From: Antitrichia curtipendula
Lineage: Eukaryota; Streptophyta; Bryopsida; Hypnales; Leucodontaceae
Assembly: GCA_951230915.1 (NCBI GenBank)
Contig: OX579634.1
Location: forward strand, 17,634,725 to 17,698,724
DNA length: 64,000 nt
Direction of reading: 5' to 3'
This document shows positions 10,571 to 22,789 of the stretch, in pieces. How positions within the stretch are numbered: position 1 is the stretch's first letter; every line of letters starts with the position of its first letter. The translations under genes were made by a program, and so were the position numbers. Below the pieces are notes generated by a model. It did not search any database and was not told the DNA's origin. It saw nothing but the letters and a program-made list of their open reading frames with translations.

Positions 10571-12573
10571 AGTTTTAAAAATTCACTAGAAGAAAATAAG
10601 AGGTTTTGCAATTACCAAAAATAATCTCATTTTTTTTGCATGGGACATTTGCAATTGGTACTAATTTAGAGACCCGTAGTCATTGTGGACAAGTCGCATG
10701 TGGAACTATAGTTGCAAAAGACAAAGGAGGTTGTTTCTCATCTGAAAATCACTAGAAGAAAAACGTATTTGGCACAACCGACTACTATGCAACTAGTGTC
10801 CTATACAACTATCCTCTCTATTTGCACCAAATCTAATGTAATTGTTTTATATTGTTGTCTTACAACATTGATACACTATTTTAATCGCAAAACAATCAAT
10901 CTATAGTTGCAAAAAACAACTAGGAAACAAGTTTTTTCTTTCTCTGAGAAATGAGCTAACCCATTTTCTGTTCATGAAAAACAATGAAAGGAGGCGGACC
11001 AACCTTTAAATGGTCACTTTTAAAGTACACTACCTTCATTGTTGTAGTGCATGAAATCTTGAATTGAAGGAATATGTGTTCAAATTACTTTGCGGTATGA
11101 TGAATACAATGAAATAATATTATTAGACAAGGTTCCTAACAACTTGGCTCCATTTTCTAATTCAAAAAATAATGAAGATGAATAAGACGCTCTAGTTTTC
11201 TAACACTTTTTTCTCTTTCATACACATTGTTTTTTCTCCATTTTAAGAATCTTGAAAAATAAAATACTTGCTGTCAAAAGGTATTTGATAATAGCTTTGA
11301 AATTGACTTTTGTGGTAATAGTTGCTAAGTTGACTTTTGTGAGTATGCAATTAACATAACAAAGTATGCTATTTTCAACCATTCTCATCAAATCAATGCC
11401 TTATTTTTCATATTTTTTGAAAAATGTCCCTATAATTTTCTAGTATATTTTAAGATGATGAACAAGAAAAATTTCTTCAAAAAGTTTCAATTCTTTATGG
11501 ATTTTTTATATGTAAATATTGTCTCCTTTATTCTTTATGCCTCTACTTTCATTTTTTAAATAATGAGTATAGACACAAGCGTATTTAGAACACCTTCATA
11601 TTCTCACTTTCAATGAAACTATGAAAGGGCTCTCAACGTATTGTGATATTGAGTTTTTTGTGCTATTTTGTAACCACGTGCATCCAAGCTGTATTTTGTA
11701 GGAATTTTAGTAACATTTTGGGTTTACCTTGAGGTTCGTAATAATTTAAAAATATTCCCCCTCCTATATTCATGTTATAAAAATAATTTATTTGGAAAGA
11801 GGTACATATCCATATCACTGTCACATATCACTGTCACCTTGACATAGAATTACAAATGTTCATTTCAATTGTCAAAATGTTCTTCTCATTAAAAATTATC
11901 CTATGTGTTTTGTTTTTATCCCCAAAAATTGAACATTGAATTCAAAAAGAATTCTACATGTTCATTTATGTATGTGGTACCAACAAAATGGAGTCCTTTG
12001 CAACTTCCATCTTATTAGTTGGAATACAATGCTTCTGAACTATATACGTTGATATATTCAGCCAATTTATTCCAATCCAGTCCAACTCAATCGATTGAAT
12101 TTTAAAAGATAGCTAGGTGTTTATAGCATTTTGTTTTGAGATTGATGGCATTAAGTTTAAAAAGACGTTTTTGTTGTACTTACAAAATGACATGCAACAA
12201 AGATTCACATGTGGAAGGTATTGATTAGAAGCTACTTCAAAAATTTCATGCAATGCCTGGAGGTTATTTGAAGTCACCAAGGTTTGCCCAAATTTATTAA
12301 ATAATTTGGAATGGACTCGATGAAAATCTACAGGATTAGGAAATACAACTCATATTGCTTCATCTACCTTTGGCTACACTATTTGACAAAAACACCCTCA
12401 TTTGCATGGATACATAATGTTGTGAGCCAAACAATCCTCAGGACAGTCACTCATTGTTTTTATGATCAAAAATTCATTCTAAAAAATATTAAAACAATGA
12501 CACTCAAAATATATATCATTTTTTTGTTTGCAAGGAAATAGCTAAATGAATTCAACGTAATTGAATTGTATCC

Positions 12574-13026
12574 CTATAAGAACCCCGCGTTTTAGGTGAC
12601 AAACTTTGATTTATTTGGACGGATTTCAGTAGACGTCCAATGCAATAAACCGATGTTTTTTGGTCAACAAACATGTTGAACGTAACATCAATGTTGATAT
12701 GGCCAATTTCATTAAAGTGGCACCATTTCATTACTTTGACACTTTCGAACATTATAGATTTCCGACATCTATGGTACATATAGTTTTTAGACCGTGCTAT
12801 TTGAAATTGATATTGGTCCTAAATTTTTGAAATCTATAAATTTTCTAGATGACTATAATCTATACCAACTCTATATGTCACATGTCACAAAATGGCACAT
12901 GGAATACTTCTATTTGAATGAAATTTGCCATTGATATCAAAACATGCATAGGTTTCTTGCATCGACATCCACTGATATCCATCTCCAAAAACAGGACTTG
13001 TCATCTAAAACACATGGTTCTTATAG
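12574..13026. mobile_element. Mutator-like MITE with ~27-bp inverted ends
   Basis: Ends CTATAAGAACCCCGCGTTTTA and, inverted, CTATAAGAACCATGTGTTTT match over about 27 bp. Flanks ATTGTATCC and TGTGTAATCC are similar and could be a decayed 9-bp duplication, which would fit a Mutator-like element. The foldback in the copia-A LTR (27337-27578) shares the ends and the internal AACGTAACATC text, so this is a family. A second MITE (12701-12929) is nested inside. Confidence 0.55.
12701..12929 (-). mobile_element. Diverged relative of the 3457-3743 MITE, nested
   Basis: Read on the minus strand it begins GGCAAATTTCATTC and continues with GAAGTATTCCATGTGCCATT, the same order as at 3457. The other end is GGCCAATTTCATTAAAGTGG. 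It lies wholly inside the 12574-13026 element, so it inserted later or is part of that element. Confidence 0.5.
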
Positions 13027-14039
13027 TGTGTAATCCAATGTGTGGAAGACAATTTACACAAATATAATTTGTATAATCTATTGCGTACTTGAGTATGACA
13101 AGAAGAATAAGGACAAGGACAAGGTGTCCCTCTTAAAGGTATTTTGTTCGGTTCGATGCCATTGAAATGTTTTGTTGCTATGTTATTCTCTCATTGGCTT
13201 GAAAGGAAACTAGTTGCTTCTATTTGACCATCAATCTCAACATGTGTCTTTAGGCTCAAAATCATCCATTGTTTGATTTTCTAATTATAGATTACATATC
13301 GTTTAAAAAATAATGAAAATAACTAAATTACTAAAAAATTATTTCTGCGATGGATGCATAAGTTTTGGGATGAAAAATTGAAATACCTTTGCTTATAGTA
13401 GTGAAGGCTTGTACTCCTCATTTTGGCAAGAGGGAGGGGTACTTGTGTAGTGCAAATTCTTGAGTTAGTGATCATTTTTAGGATAAGATGGCAAGTTCGT
13501 TTGTAACAGGACTCCAAGATAGTTATTAACTTCAAAGTTGAAGTGCATATATATGTTTTTGAATGCAATTGGAGGTGCATTGTAGAACCAAGACAATTTT
13601 TTCGGCAATCATTTCTTATCCCAATTGTATAAATGTCATCACATTTTGACTAGTCAACTTTTTAAACAATTTAAAGATAAACATGAATCACATTCTACCA
13701 AACTAGCTACAGATGCAATTTGTATCATTCCAAATCACTTGCGCAACAACAATTGGGTATCAGTTGAAATGAAATCCCACTCTATCCAATGTACAACTTT
13801 TTATGTTTGTAATTTTGAATTCATCACATGAATATAGTATGGCTCATCCAAATGAATGCAAACAATCGAGGATCATAATCGGATTTGTGAGGCAGTGTCA
13901 CTATGCTTCATTTATGAACCAATTGTATACAGTTCCAAATTCCAATTGAAGGTGATTTTATTATAAGCTTGCAAGTCCTTGAAATTGAACACTTGTAAAT
14001 GTGCTCAATTTTTAAATGTAAGATCCCTTTCACGGAGAC

Positions 14040-15280
14040 AGTGTGTTGTATAGTATAGTCATCCTACCAACATTCTACTACCTGGCACAAAAACACTGCC
14101 CGAAATGGGTGTGCAAACGGTGCTCGAGGTACTTGGGCCAGGAAAAACAACGACCTGCGATTTCAAATGCTACAAGCCAAAAACACCATGTTCACAACCT
14201 CAAAATTGCATTTGCCCACACTTGGAGATGCAAACCGCCTGGCTTGTACAAAATATTCCATACCCATTAGCATCCGCAACCACAATTCCATCAAATAGAC
14301 CAGCCGATGAAACATCCAAAAAGCTTGAAAAAGCTTAACAATACAAGTCATGGTTCTACTGCAAGGCTCACAACTCTGCGGCAACGAGCATAGTGCACAA
14401 GTAAGTTACATCCTCGTTTGTGATCAGGAGTAGCACTTCTAGAAGCAACGACTACAATGCATACTTCACAAGCTCAAACTTCACAATTCAGGACAACATG
14501 TGCTCCAAATAGTCTCTCTCAAGGAGGCACCTCTAGGAATCACCCATGGAATATTTAGGTGAAATCAGATGTTCTAATTCTACCAGAGTGCTCACACGAT
14601 GTATGCCAAAAAAGCCCTCCCAATCCTCAACAAACCTACAAAAATTTACATCCTCCAATTATAATTACAAATTACAAGTTTTTGGCTTCTTGCAAATTTA
14701 GCTTCATTACCTGAAGTCTCTTCGTATGGAGAGCTTGATCAAGTGTGGCAAAATGGCTTGTAGTGAAACCGTGAAGCAATGGCACCGGCCAAACCCATGC
14801 ATTCAACTTCCAAGACAAACTATGGATTGACATTCTAAGATGCTCTACACAGCAAAGATGGCTTCACAAACATTCCCTCGGACAAGAGGTCGGAAGCTAT
14901 TGGGAGCTTATTCCAGTCAACGGTGGATAAATCCAAAAGCCCAAGAAATGGAGTTCTCCAATCAAAGTACAAAGTGAGTACCACAAAAGCATCACATGCA
15001 GTAAGACTTAGGGCAGATAGTGTGTTAGCCTTCGGCTCTTGGAAAAATGGGCATTCATATGATTTGCACCGCACCCAATCTGTCATATGATGTTGAAGAC
15101 AATACTCGGTGAAGCAAAGAACTGGATGACCCGTTCCGCGATGGGATGCATCCACTTACATATGCAACACCACCGTACGGTCGTTCTCAAGCACCGAGTC
15201 AATTGTGGATCCTGCTATACGGCCAAACAACTAGGAAAAGATTGCAACTATAAAATGACCATAGTTGTTTCCTAATCGCT
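14040..15280. other. GC-richer segment inside the CACTA cluster, origin unknown
   Basis: Base composition is visibly richer in GC than the surroundings. ORFs of 73-106 codons exist on the minus strand (14163-14384 and 14835-15155), but I recognise no domain. It might be a host gene fragment captured by the CACTA-type element or remnants of transposase. Confidence 0.3.
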
Positions 15281-15317
15281 TTCAAGTCATATACTAGTTG
15301 TCTTTAGTCATTTTCTA

Positions 15318-15485
15318 CAATACTAGAAAATTCAGCTTTTCTTGTTGATTTGGTTGCATAGATTTGATTCACTTTTCTATTGATTTGGAGAATAATTTGT
15401 TGATTTGGATAGAAATCAATAGAAAAGTGAACCAAATGAATGAATTGCGACCAAATCAACAAAAAAACTGAATTTTCTAGTAGTG
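15318..15485. mobile_element. 168-bp foldback ending CTAGAAAATTCAG
   Basis: The left arm (from 15318, CAATACTAGAAAATTCAG) and right arm (CTGAATTTTCTAGTAGTG, ending 15485) pair over about 65 bp with few mismatches. The right terminus is CACTA-like in reverse. No matching 3-bp flank is seen. Confidence 0.55.
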
Positions 15486-15834
15486 AAGCTAGTTGTTTCC
15501 TAGAACTTTGCTCTTAAGTTGTACACTAGTTGTTTCTTAGTCGGTTTCTAGTTGTTTCCTAGTTGCTTCCAAAATTAATTTCCATTTGTCTTTTATCAAT
15601 TGTCCCATATTAATTGTAAAGAGTACCATTAGATTCAACATATAAGATTTGTAAGTTGTTGTAGTCTTATGCAATGAATTTTGTTGATAGAATTCTAAGA
15701 CTTCTAAAATTTGTAGATTTCTACAATCTATGAAAATTTAAAAAAAATTAAATTTTTTTTTTTTTTTAAATCTATGAAATTTTAAGGTATCCTAAACCAA
15801 TGAAATTTATTAAATACCAGTATTTGAATTTCTG

Positions 15835-15975
15835 AAATCTAGGAAAAAAGTACATCTGAAATTTTGAAATCTAAAAAAAAGTAGATTTGAAATTCAAAAT
15901 TCTAGAAAAAAGGTAGTTTTGAAATTCAAAGATCTAGACAAAGGTAGATATGAAATTTTAAAATCTACAAATCAA
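15835..15975. repeat. Degenerate tandem repeat, ~38-bp unit
   Basis: About four diverged units of GAAATCTAGAAAAAAGTAGAT-like sequence follow one another. Related text occurs near 16400-16470. Confidence 0.4.
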
Positions 15976-17327
15976 TGAGATTAATATTTTAAAATCTACA
16001 AACCTATAAGTTGCAAATAAGTCGCAAATGAGTCACACGAGGCGTGACTTTTGCATTTGCTACACCTTTTTCCTAGATTTTAGAGTGTCCACTGCAACTA
16101 CAAGTCTCCAAATTATCACTAGTCGCAAACTGGTCACAAGTGTCCTATGCAACTGAAAAACTAGTTGCATAATGTAGTTGCAAAATCCCTCATTTTCTTC
16201 TAGTGAATCTACTTGGAACTTTGTCAACAAGCTTTTTTAACGTGGTTGTTATGGGGTATTCATTGCTACTTGAGGTTGGCTACTCAATTCATGAATTGTA
16301 CAAGTTATTGGCGACTAATTTGCAACTAATGTATAACAAACTCATTTGCAACTCATCTGTCTCTTATGTACGACATATCTATGATTCATAGATTTTGAGA
16401 TTTGAACCTTAATTATTTGTAGATTTTGAAATTTCAAATCTAAGTTTATTTTAGTTTTCAAGAATTCAAATATTAATATTCAATAGATTTCAGTAGTTTA
16501 GGAAACTTTACAATTTTATAAGTTTAAATTTTTTTTGGATTTTATATATTAATAGATTTCTATAGACTGTAGAAATGTATATATTCTAAAAAAACTATAA
16601 ATTGTAGAAATCTTAGAACTCCATTAGTAGAATTCAATACATAAGAGTACAACAACTTACAAGTCTTTTGTGTCCAACCTAATGGTACTTTTGACAATTG
16701 ATATGGGACAATTGATTCAAGACAATTGGGGGATGACTATAAAATAACTAAGAAACGACTATTGTCATTTTACAATTGTAGTTGTTTTCTAGTCATTTTT
16801 AGAGACTGCATATTGATACGGTGGATTACACAGAGTGTTTACATCAACTATTGTGATGAATATTGGATGTAGAATAACTCATATTTATTCTACATTTGAA
16901 CTTTGTTACAACCCTTGTAATCCTACACTTCATTCTACAAAAGCTTTGTTACTAAAAAAATGTATAATTACACTTTATTCTACTACTTTGCAGCTAAAAT
17001 AATGTACTAATGATGTAAAATAATGACATAAAACAAATTACATAAGATTTAGTGCTTATAAAGAGGGCTATAGTCACTGGGTAGTTGTATAGGACACTTA
17101 GTTGCTTTTAGCCGGTTGTGGCAAACACATTTTTCTTCCATTGACTCAATGTATATACCACAAAGTAGGAGCTCAAGTTAGTCCCTCAAGGCTTTTGTAA
17201 AACACAAATTTCAATTCCAATTGCTATAGAGAATTTTTAGGGGTTTTCAAAATTGGTTTAAACTTTGAATTTGGATAAAAATTGAAATAGTTAGAGTAGG
17301 ATCACTAGGATGAAGTTTAGTCCTTAA

Positions 17328-18261
17328 CCCCTACAATCTCAAGGCCTTTTTTCTCTTAAAAATCATTCAAAACTACCATTTCTAATGAAAGATAAAAAAC
17401 TTTTAAAATTTTCATTTTTTTGGCATAATTATCTAACCACAAGATCTTGCACCAGACTAGTATAAAAATGTGTAATAAATTTTTTAGAAACTTTGATCAT
17501 GTAGATTGTTAGATATTTGCGTTTAAAGTGAAGAAAACAAGTTTTTTTGCACATTCTGTGACTAGATTTTTTGGCTTTGAATCTTCTTCATTTAAAACTA
17601 TTAAATTACTGAGTCTGAGGTTAAATTTTTTATGTTGAAGATGTGAGTTGAGAATTAGGGAAAAATATTGTAAAAAAACACACTTGATTTTCATTCATTA
17701 AAAATTGTTAAGTAGAAATAAGTCCAAGATTAAACAAAACACTAAATCTTTAATAGCTCTAAGATGAAAATGAAACACCATAATTCCAAAGGTTAGATTT
17801 TTTTTGCAAACAAACATAATTCTATCAGACAATTTTTCCTGAAAAATTGTGAAAATTGCATTCAAAAATGATTTCTATAACTTATTTTTTTAAGCAGATT
17901 TTTAGACTGGACAAAAAGCAAGATTGTCCATAACTTTCTCATTATTAGTTCCAGTAGAATGAATCAAAGCTTCAAATGTAAACAAAAATATAATCTTTGA
18001 GAAAAAAAAAATTTTAATTTTAAATTCAAATTTTTATAGATTTTTTGTACTCCCTGGCAAACTGCTTTTTGGACCTGTTGTGGCATAAATTATGCTTCTA
18101 GGCACCAATTGAAATAAAAGTTATATTTTTAGAAAGCTAATGTGATTCCCTATCTTTTTTAAAAACTTAAAAAATTTAAAATCATGTCAAAAATTGAGGT
18201 CACACAAAGTCTTTCCAAATTCGCAAGAGACCTTTGAGGGGTCACTTGGGACTTTAGGAAT
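17328..18261 (+). mobile_element. TTAA-family element, copy 5 (subfamily B)
   Basis: A 934-bp element starting CCCCTACAATCTCAAGGCC, with TTAA just outside both ends (17324-17327 and 18262-18265). The right end is eroded (CTTTAGGAAT instead of CTTTAGGGG). The body aligns with the reversed copies at 30019, 36093 and 46400. It interrupts dispersed repeat D sequence. No coding capacity. Confidence 0.65.
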
Positions 18262-18265
18262 TTAA

Positions 18266-18990
18266 AGATTTAGATTTGGTTGAAAAGAACTTATGTTTAT
18301 TCAATTAGATTAAAACAATAAGTTTTGAATCTTTCCACAATCTACAACAAAAACTTGATGACAAAAGTCAATTTGGAAACCTCTGACAGTGAGGCCGTAG
18401 CATTTAATGAATGAAGTTTTTAAGGTTCATTGAGATCCAAAATTCCATCTGCCTATAACTTTTGATAGAGAAGTCCAAAATTTAAGTGTTTTAACATTTT
18501 TTATAGTTAATTTTTTTCTCTACAGATTAAAAATACTAAAAGTCTAAAAATAATAATTTAAAATTAAAATCTTAAAGTAGTAGTTATTGAATAGACAGTA
18601 AATTAAAATCTTTTGAAACAACCAAGAAACAATTTATAAAAGGGATCCTTTAGGAAATCTTTAGAAGATTCTAAAACTAATTCATGCATAGAAAATAGGT
18701 TAAAAGTAAAGAAAATAATGTAGGATGAAGTTTGGTCTTAGACTTGGATGAAAATAATAATTGTCCATCCGATTCAAGTTAAACTTAAAACTTAGATACT
18801 AGGAATAATTCTAGAATAACCTCTAAAACCAAAAGTAAATTGGGGCTCAAAAGTTAGTAGGAATTGATGGATGAAGTTTTGAAAGAGCAATTTCAAGTTA
18901 AAACTTCATTCAGCCATAACTTTCACTAGAATTCTCTTGTTTCAATTATTCTTACCATTTTAGAAATGGAAAACCGTGCTCTATAAATTA
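18266..18990 (+). repeat. Dispersed repeat D, copy 2
   Basis: Same ordered blocks as at 38160-38770: TGCCTATAACTTTTGATAG, AAACAACCAAGAAACAA, GATGAAGTTTGGTC and ATTGATGGATGAAGTTTTG. Ends are not resolved. Confidence 0.5.
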
Positions 18991-20879
18991 GGATAGCAAA
19001 AATTTGATTTTAATCAACTTCATATCAAAAGACCAAAAAATTTGGTTTGATTAAGCTAGTACAATCAAATATATTATTTATCAAAGTTTGAACCTTTTTT
19101 CTTGTGTGATTTTAACTAATTAGAGCAACCACTCATCAAACATTTTTCCATTGCTTGGAAGGCACAATGGACCGTGGTTAGACATATGATGTAGGAAATT
19201 AACATTGAAAACTTAAAGAACCCAGTTGTACTTGTTCTATCTCAAGGATGGAGATAAAATGCTCACAATAGGGAATTTCAATGAAAGCAACATATTTTAC
19301 ATGCATCAGAACTCAATTATAAGATGTTGTCAATGACCTTGATTTCCTAGGTCAAATCTACAAATGGCTCATCATTTACATAATTGCTAATAATGGAGGG
19401 TTCCTAGAACTACCTCTAATTACAAAAAATCTTGTATATGTTGATCTACATGTACCGATTATACTCCTCAAAATGAAGCACAATTCTACCTACAAAGTAC
19501 ACTTCTAAATTTTCCTTTACATGCCATCCTACTAGCACAACTATAGCATGAAAAAGTTACACAATTTCCCTCACTCTCTCAACATCATGTTAGCAAATGT
19601 CTCAATAAATGACTACATTATTATATCACATGTCTAAAACAATTTATAATATATGATGGCAAACGAATGCTAACACCATCACAATTCTCAAAACAATTTA
19701 ACACCAACAAATTTTTTGTAACAAATACAATTGTTTATTGCATCCCAACTCTTTAGTCAATTAGACTCCTTACCTACTTGCCACCATCCCTATAAAATAT
19801 ATAGCCCTAATTTTAAGCTAATCCATATCTTCCTTCCTCACATCCCTTTATATTTAGCATAGAAAATTTCACTAGCTAATATAAAAATAATCCCATTGTC
19901 CATACCTAATATAACATCCATTTTCACATAACAAATAATTCAACCAAATTTCCATTTATCAAAACTACAGTAGTAAAAGATAGGGTAACCCTAAACAAAA
20001 ACATCTCCAAAACTATCAAAACTTATCAATGTCAATAGATTTTAGGCAACTAAAATCAAATGTACATTAAATGGATGCATCATTCAACATCAACAACAAA
20101 TACTCAAAGATCACTTTCATCAGCTGCACTCTAAGACACTAGATACATCACAACCCTACTTCACATTCCTCTCATACACATCAATTTAGATGAATGTAAA
20201 TTTGGCTCAAACATTTTTATTCACAAACCAATAATTTCAATACAAAAAGACAAACCACATCTCTATGATAACATAAAAACATCATTCTTTTCAATACAAT
20301 GGTTATAGGAACAATACTAAGATAGTATTTGCATATATCCAAATTCAAGCACTACTACAAAATGTTCTACAACAGATAAACTACAAAATCACCAAATGGA
20401 CACATTCATACAATCCAAACAAATAAGATGCCATCCATTATACTAACAAAAATACTAGTTTTTTTCAACATCCAACTTCTCAACCGTCTAGTCACTTGTC
20501 CACTACAAAACAAACAATACTATTCTCCACATAAAAGAGACAAAATGTTTGTTTTCCTTGGACCACCATATATCCATTAATGGAATGGAAGAAGACTTGC
20601 ACAACTCGCACACAATTTTGACATCAATCAAGCCTTCAATTGAGCTCGCCTAGCAGCTTCTAGTAAATCTTGCAATCTCATCATATTCATCACAATTGAT
20701 ATAGATTGGTGTCATTAAAATACACCTTAAGACCTTCTAGAAGTAAAAGGAAGTAACAACAAACTAATATTTAAGTAATAGAAAAAATACTGATAACAAT
20801 AATATTAAAATAAGGCAATATAGGCTTTTTATACAACAAGGACTTCAATTAGTCCAAGAGTTGTGATCCTTTACATTTA
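18991..20879. other. AT-rich stretch without gene
   Basis: No ORF of interest. It borders the 3' end of copia-B and may include that element's decayed 3' LTR, but I cannot define one. Confidence 0.35.
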
Positions 20880-20929
20880 TGACATATGAATGTGTAGTTT
20901 CACTATCCTTAACATTTCCATTGAAACTA

Positions 20930-21594
20930 AATAATTCAAATACTATATTCATCCACTATCTCTAAATTTTGCATACAATACATGCGCTTTTTTCCTACAG
21001 CTTTTGTGAGATAATTTGCATACATATTTTTTGTGCTACAAATCCTATAATATTCTAATTTGAGTTCATTATTGCATATTTAATCAAAAATGTAATGAAA
21101 TTGCATTTTGATGTGTTTTGAGTTAGTGCAAAACCTGGGATTCTCACTTAAAGCTATTGCACTTTGATCATTGCAAAAAATTGTGGTTGGAAAGTCTTGA
21201 TTTTTTCTAAGCTCTCCAAATAGTTGCCATAACCATGTCGCTTCTTTCACTGCTAAGGTAGTCAATATGTATTCTACTTCAACTGTTGATAATGTTGTAG
21301 TAGTTTGTTTCTTGCTTGCCCAACTTATGACCCTTTTGTAAGTAGAAATAAAAAAATGTAGATTTTTTGTCAAATATGTCACCCATCCAATCGTCATCAA
21401 AATAAAACTTTAATGTTAACATAGAAAATGTTCCATCTCCTTTGTAAAAGATGCTATGGTGCTAGATTCCTTTCAAGTAGCAAAAAATCCTTTTAACTAC
21501 AATCTAGTAAAAAGCTAATGGATTTTGTAAATATTGAGAAGTATGCATTACATCATAATTAAAATTGAGTCTTGTACAAGTTATAGATGATACT
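20930..21594 (-). pseudogene. Copia-B: 3' part of pol (RNase H), broken
   Basis: Minus-strand translation gives a Ty1/copia RNase H: KKQTTTTLSTVEVEYI, then EATWLWQL and CNDQSAIALSENP, then KHIKMQFHYIFD. Further 3', in decayed frames, there is YLTKAVGK. Next to 21594 is TCTRLNFNYDVMHTSQYLQ, the stretch linking reverse transcriptase to RNase H. The upstream part of the same gene resumes at 27711 beyond copia-A. Frameshifts and stops make it non-functional. Confidence 0.85.
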
Positions 21595-21774
21595 TTTTAG
21601 AATGGAGAAAAAAAAAGTGTTTGATGTAAAATGAAGTATGTATGATAAAAATATTTTTTTACATACTCCAATATATATCTTTTTTAGAATCACAATTTTT
21701 TTTGTTGAGAGCCACAACTCTCTTACTAATTAGTATACTACTCAATATATTATATATGTACAATATGTCTAATA
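21595..21774 (-). repeat. Copia-A 3' LTR
   Basis: About 180 bp, beginning TTTTAGAATGG (decayed TGTTAGAAT) and ending TCTAATA (decayed TCTAACA). It aligns with the 5' LTR on both sides of the foldback inserted there. Confidence 0.75.
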
Positions 21775-21839
21775 TCCTCACTAGTATACTACATTAAATT
21801 TCATCCATTTGGATGAAGGTCATAATACAATCATCCATG

Positions 21840-22780
21840 ATGGTCTTCTTCTCCTTTGACTAGGAATTGGTGTCTCATTCATCTACTTGTGGTTGCGCCA
21901 TGCTGCTAAGCAGTTATCCCTCTCTCCCTTTTATATCTTGAGCACAATGTATCTATAGTTTTGAGGACTTGAAGTTGATGGTAATAGTGTTGTGGCATGA
22001 AGGCAAGTTGTTGTAGTGCAACGGCACTTTGATCCAACACAACAATGCGCAAGGTCCTTTGTTTGGCGCGCCTTGGCTCTTGGCACTTGTGTGGGCCGTG
22101 AGCTACTATGATCGCAATAACAAGCTGTGGAGTCAAAAGCAACAAAGAACTTGGTCCTTGAGTGCTTACTATTGATCCTCCAACATATGGACAACTGCAA
22201 CCTTGCCCGCAATAGGAGCAAGTAATAGGGTGGGACAAACGGTTGAGGTTTTGTGTCTTGTTGCCCTCCTTGTCTCGAATCTTCTCTACCTTGTGAATTT
22301 GCACAATGTCTTTGACGTGTTTTTCTAGGACAAGAAGGCCAGCTCCTCTAATGAATGGGAGAATGTGACCTTGTTGTGCTTAGCGGGAGGTCAAATCTTC
22401 ATGTTGTTCAAGTGAATAGGTATTGTTGCTCTTACTTTGTTTGTGCTGATTTGATGTCCACTTGTTGTTGCATTCTATGTTTTCTTTGTATATAGTTTTG
22501 TTGTAGGAATCATTGGTCACCACCTTGGGTACTTTGCTACATGATTGATTTGGCCTCATTGGTTTTTTCTTTGCTCCATTTTCTTTGTATTGTCTTAAGA
22601 GTCTTTGATATAATATGTGCTTGTAGAAGATAGTGTCTCCCACTCAAAGATGTTTCAAGGTGATGAAAGTTGCGCTCCCATGTGAGAAAGACTAGTTGAG
22701 AGGTGTGTACTAAGTTATAAGTGTTTGAAAGGTTGTACTTGATGGAGGTAAAGGAACCAGGCATATTCCAAGGCTAGTCA
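21840..22780 (-). other. Region between copia-A RNase H and its 3' LTR
   Basis: It contains overlapping minus-strand ORFs of 75-132 codons (21906-22304, 22380-22643, 22537-22764). None matches a copia domain that I recognise. It may be an extended 3' untranslated region or another insertion. Confidence 0.35.
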
Positions 22781-22789
22781 TACAATGAA

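Larger units (their letters stand above)
10584..17143. mobile_element. Cluster of CACTA-type transposon ends and subterminal repeats
   Basis: Two left ends start CACTAGAAGAAAA, at 10584 and 10750. Two right ends read inward from 16205 (TTTTCTTCTAGTG) and 17143 (a decayed TTTTCTTCCATTG). Beyond the termini, 10584 matches 16205 and 10750 matches 17143 over 30-60 bp, each pair inverted, so the pairs interleave. Many subterminal motifs of the type TAGTTGTTTCCTAGT and GTTGCAAAA lie within, as CACTA elements carry. AAT flanks 10750 and 16205 as a possible 3-bp duplication; ATT flanks 10584. No transposase was recognised. The region is best read as at least two CACTA-like insertions that have been rearranged. 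Confidence 0.55.

Noticed and set aside
14043..14338. Cys-rich ORF (KWVCKRCSRYLG) as a zinc-binding protein
   Set aside because: Too short, two frames overlap, and there is no complete metal-binding pattern.
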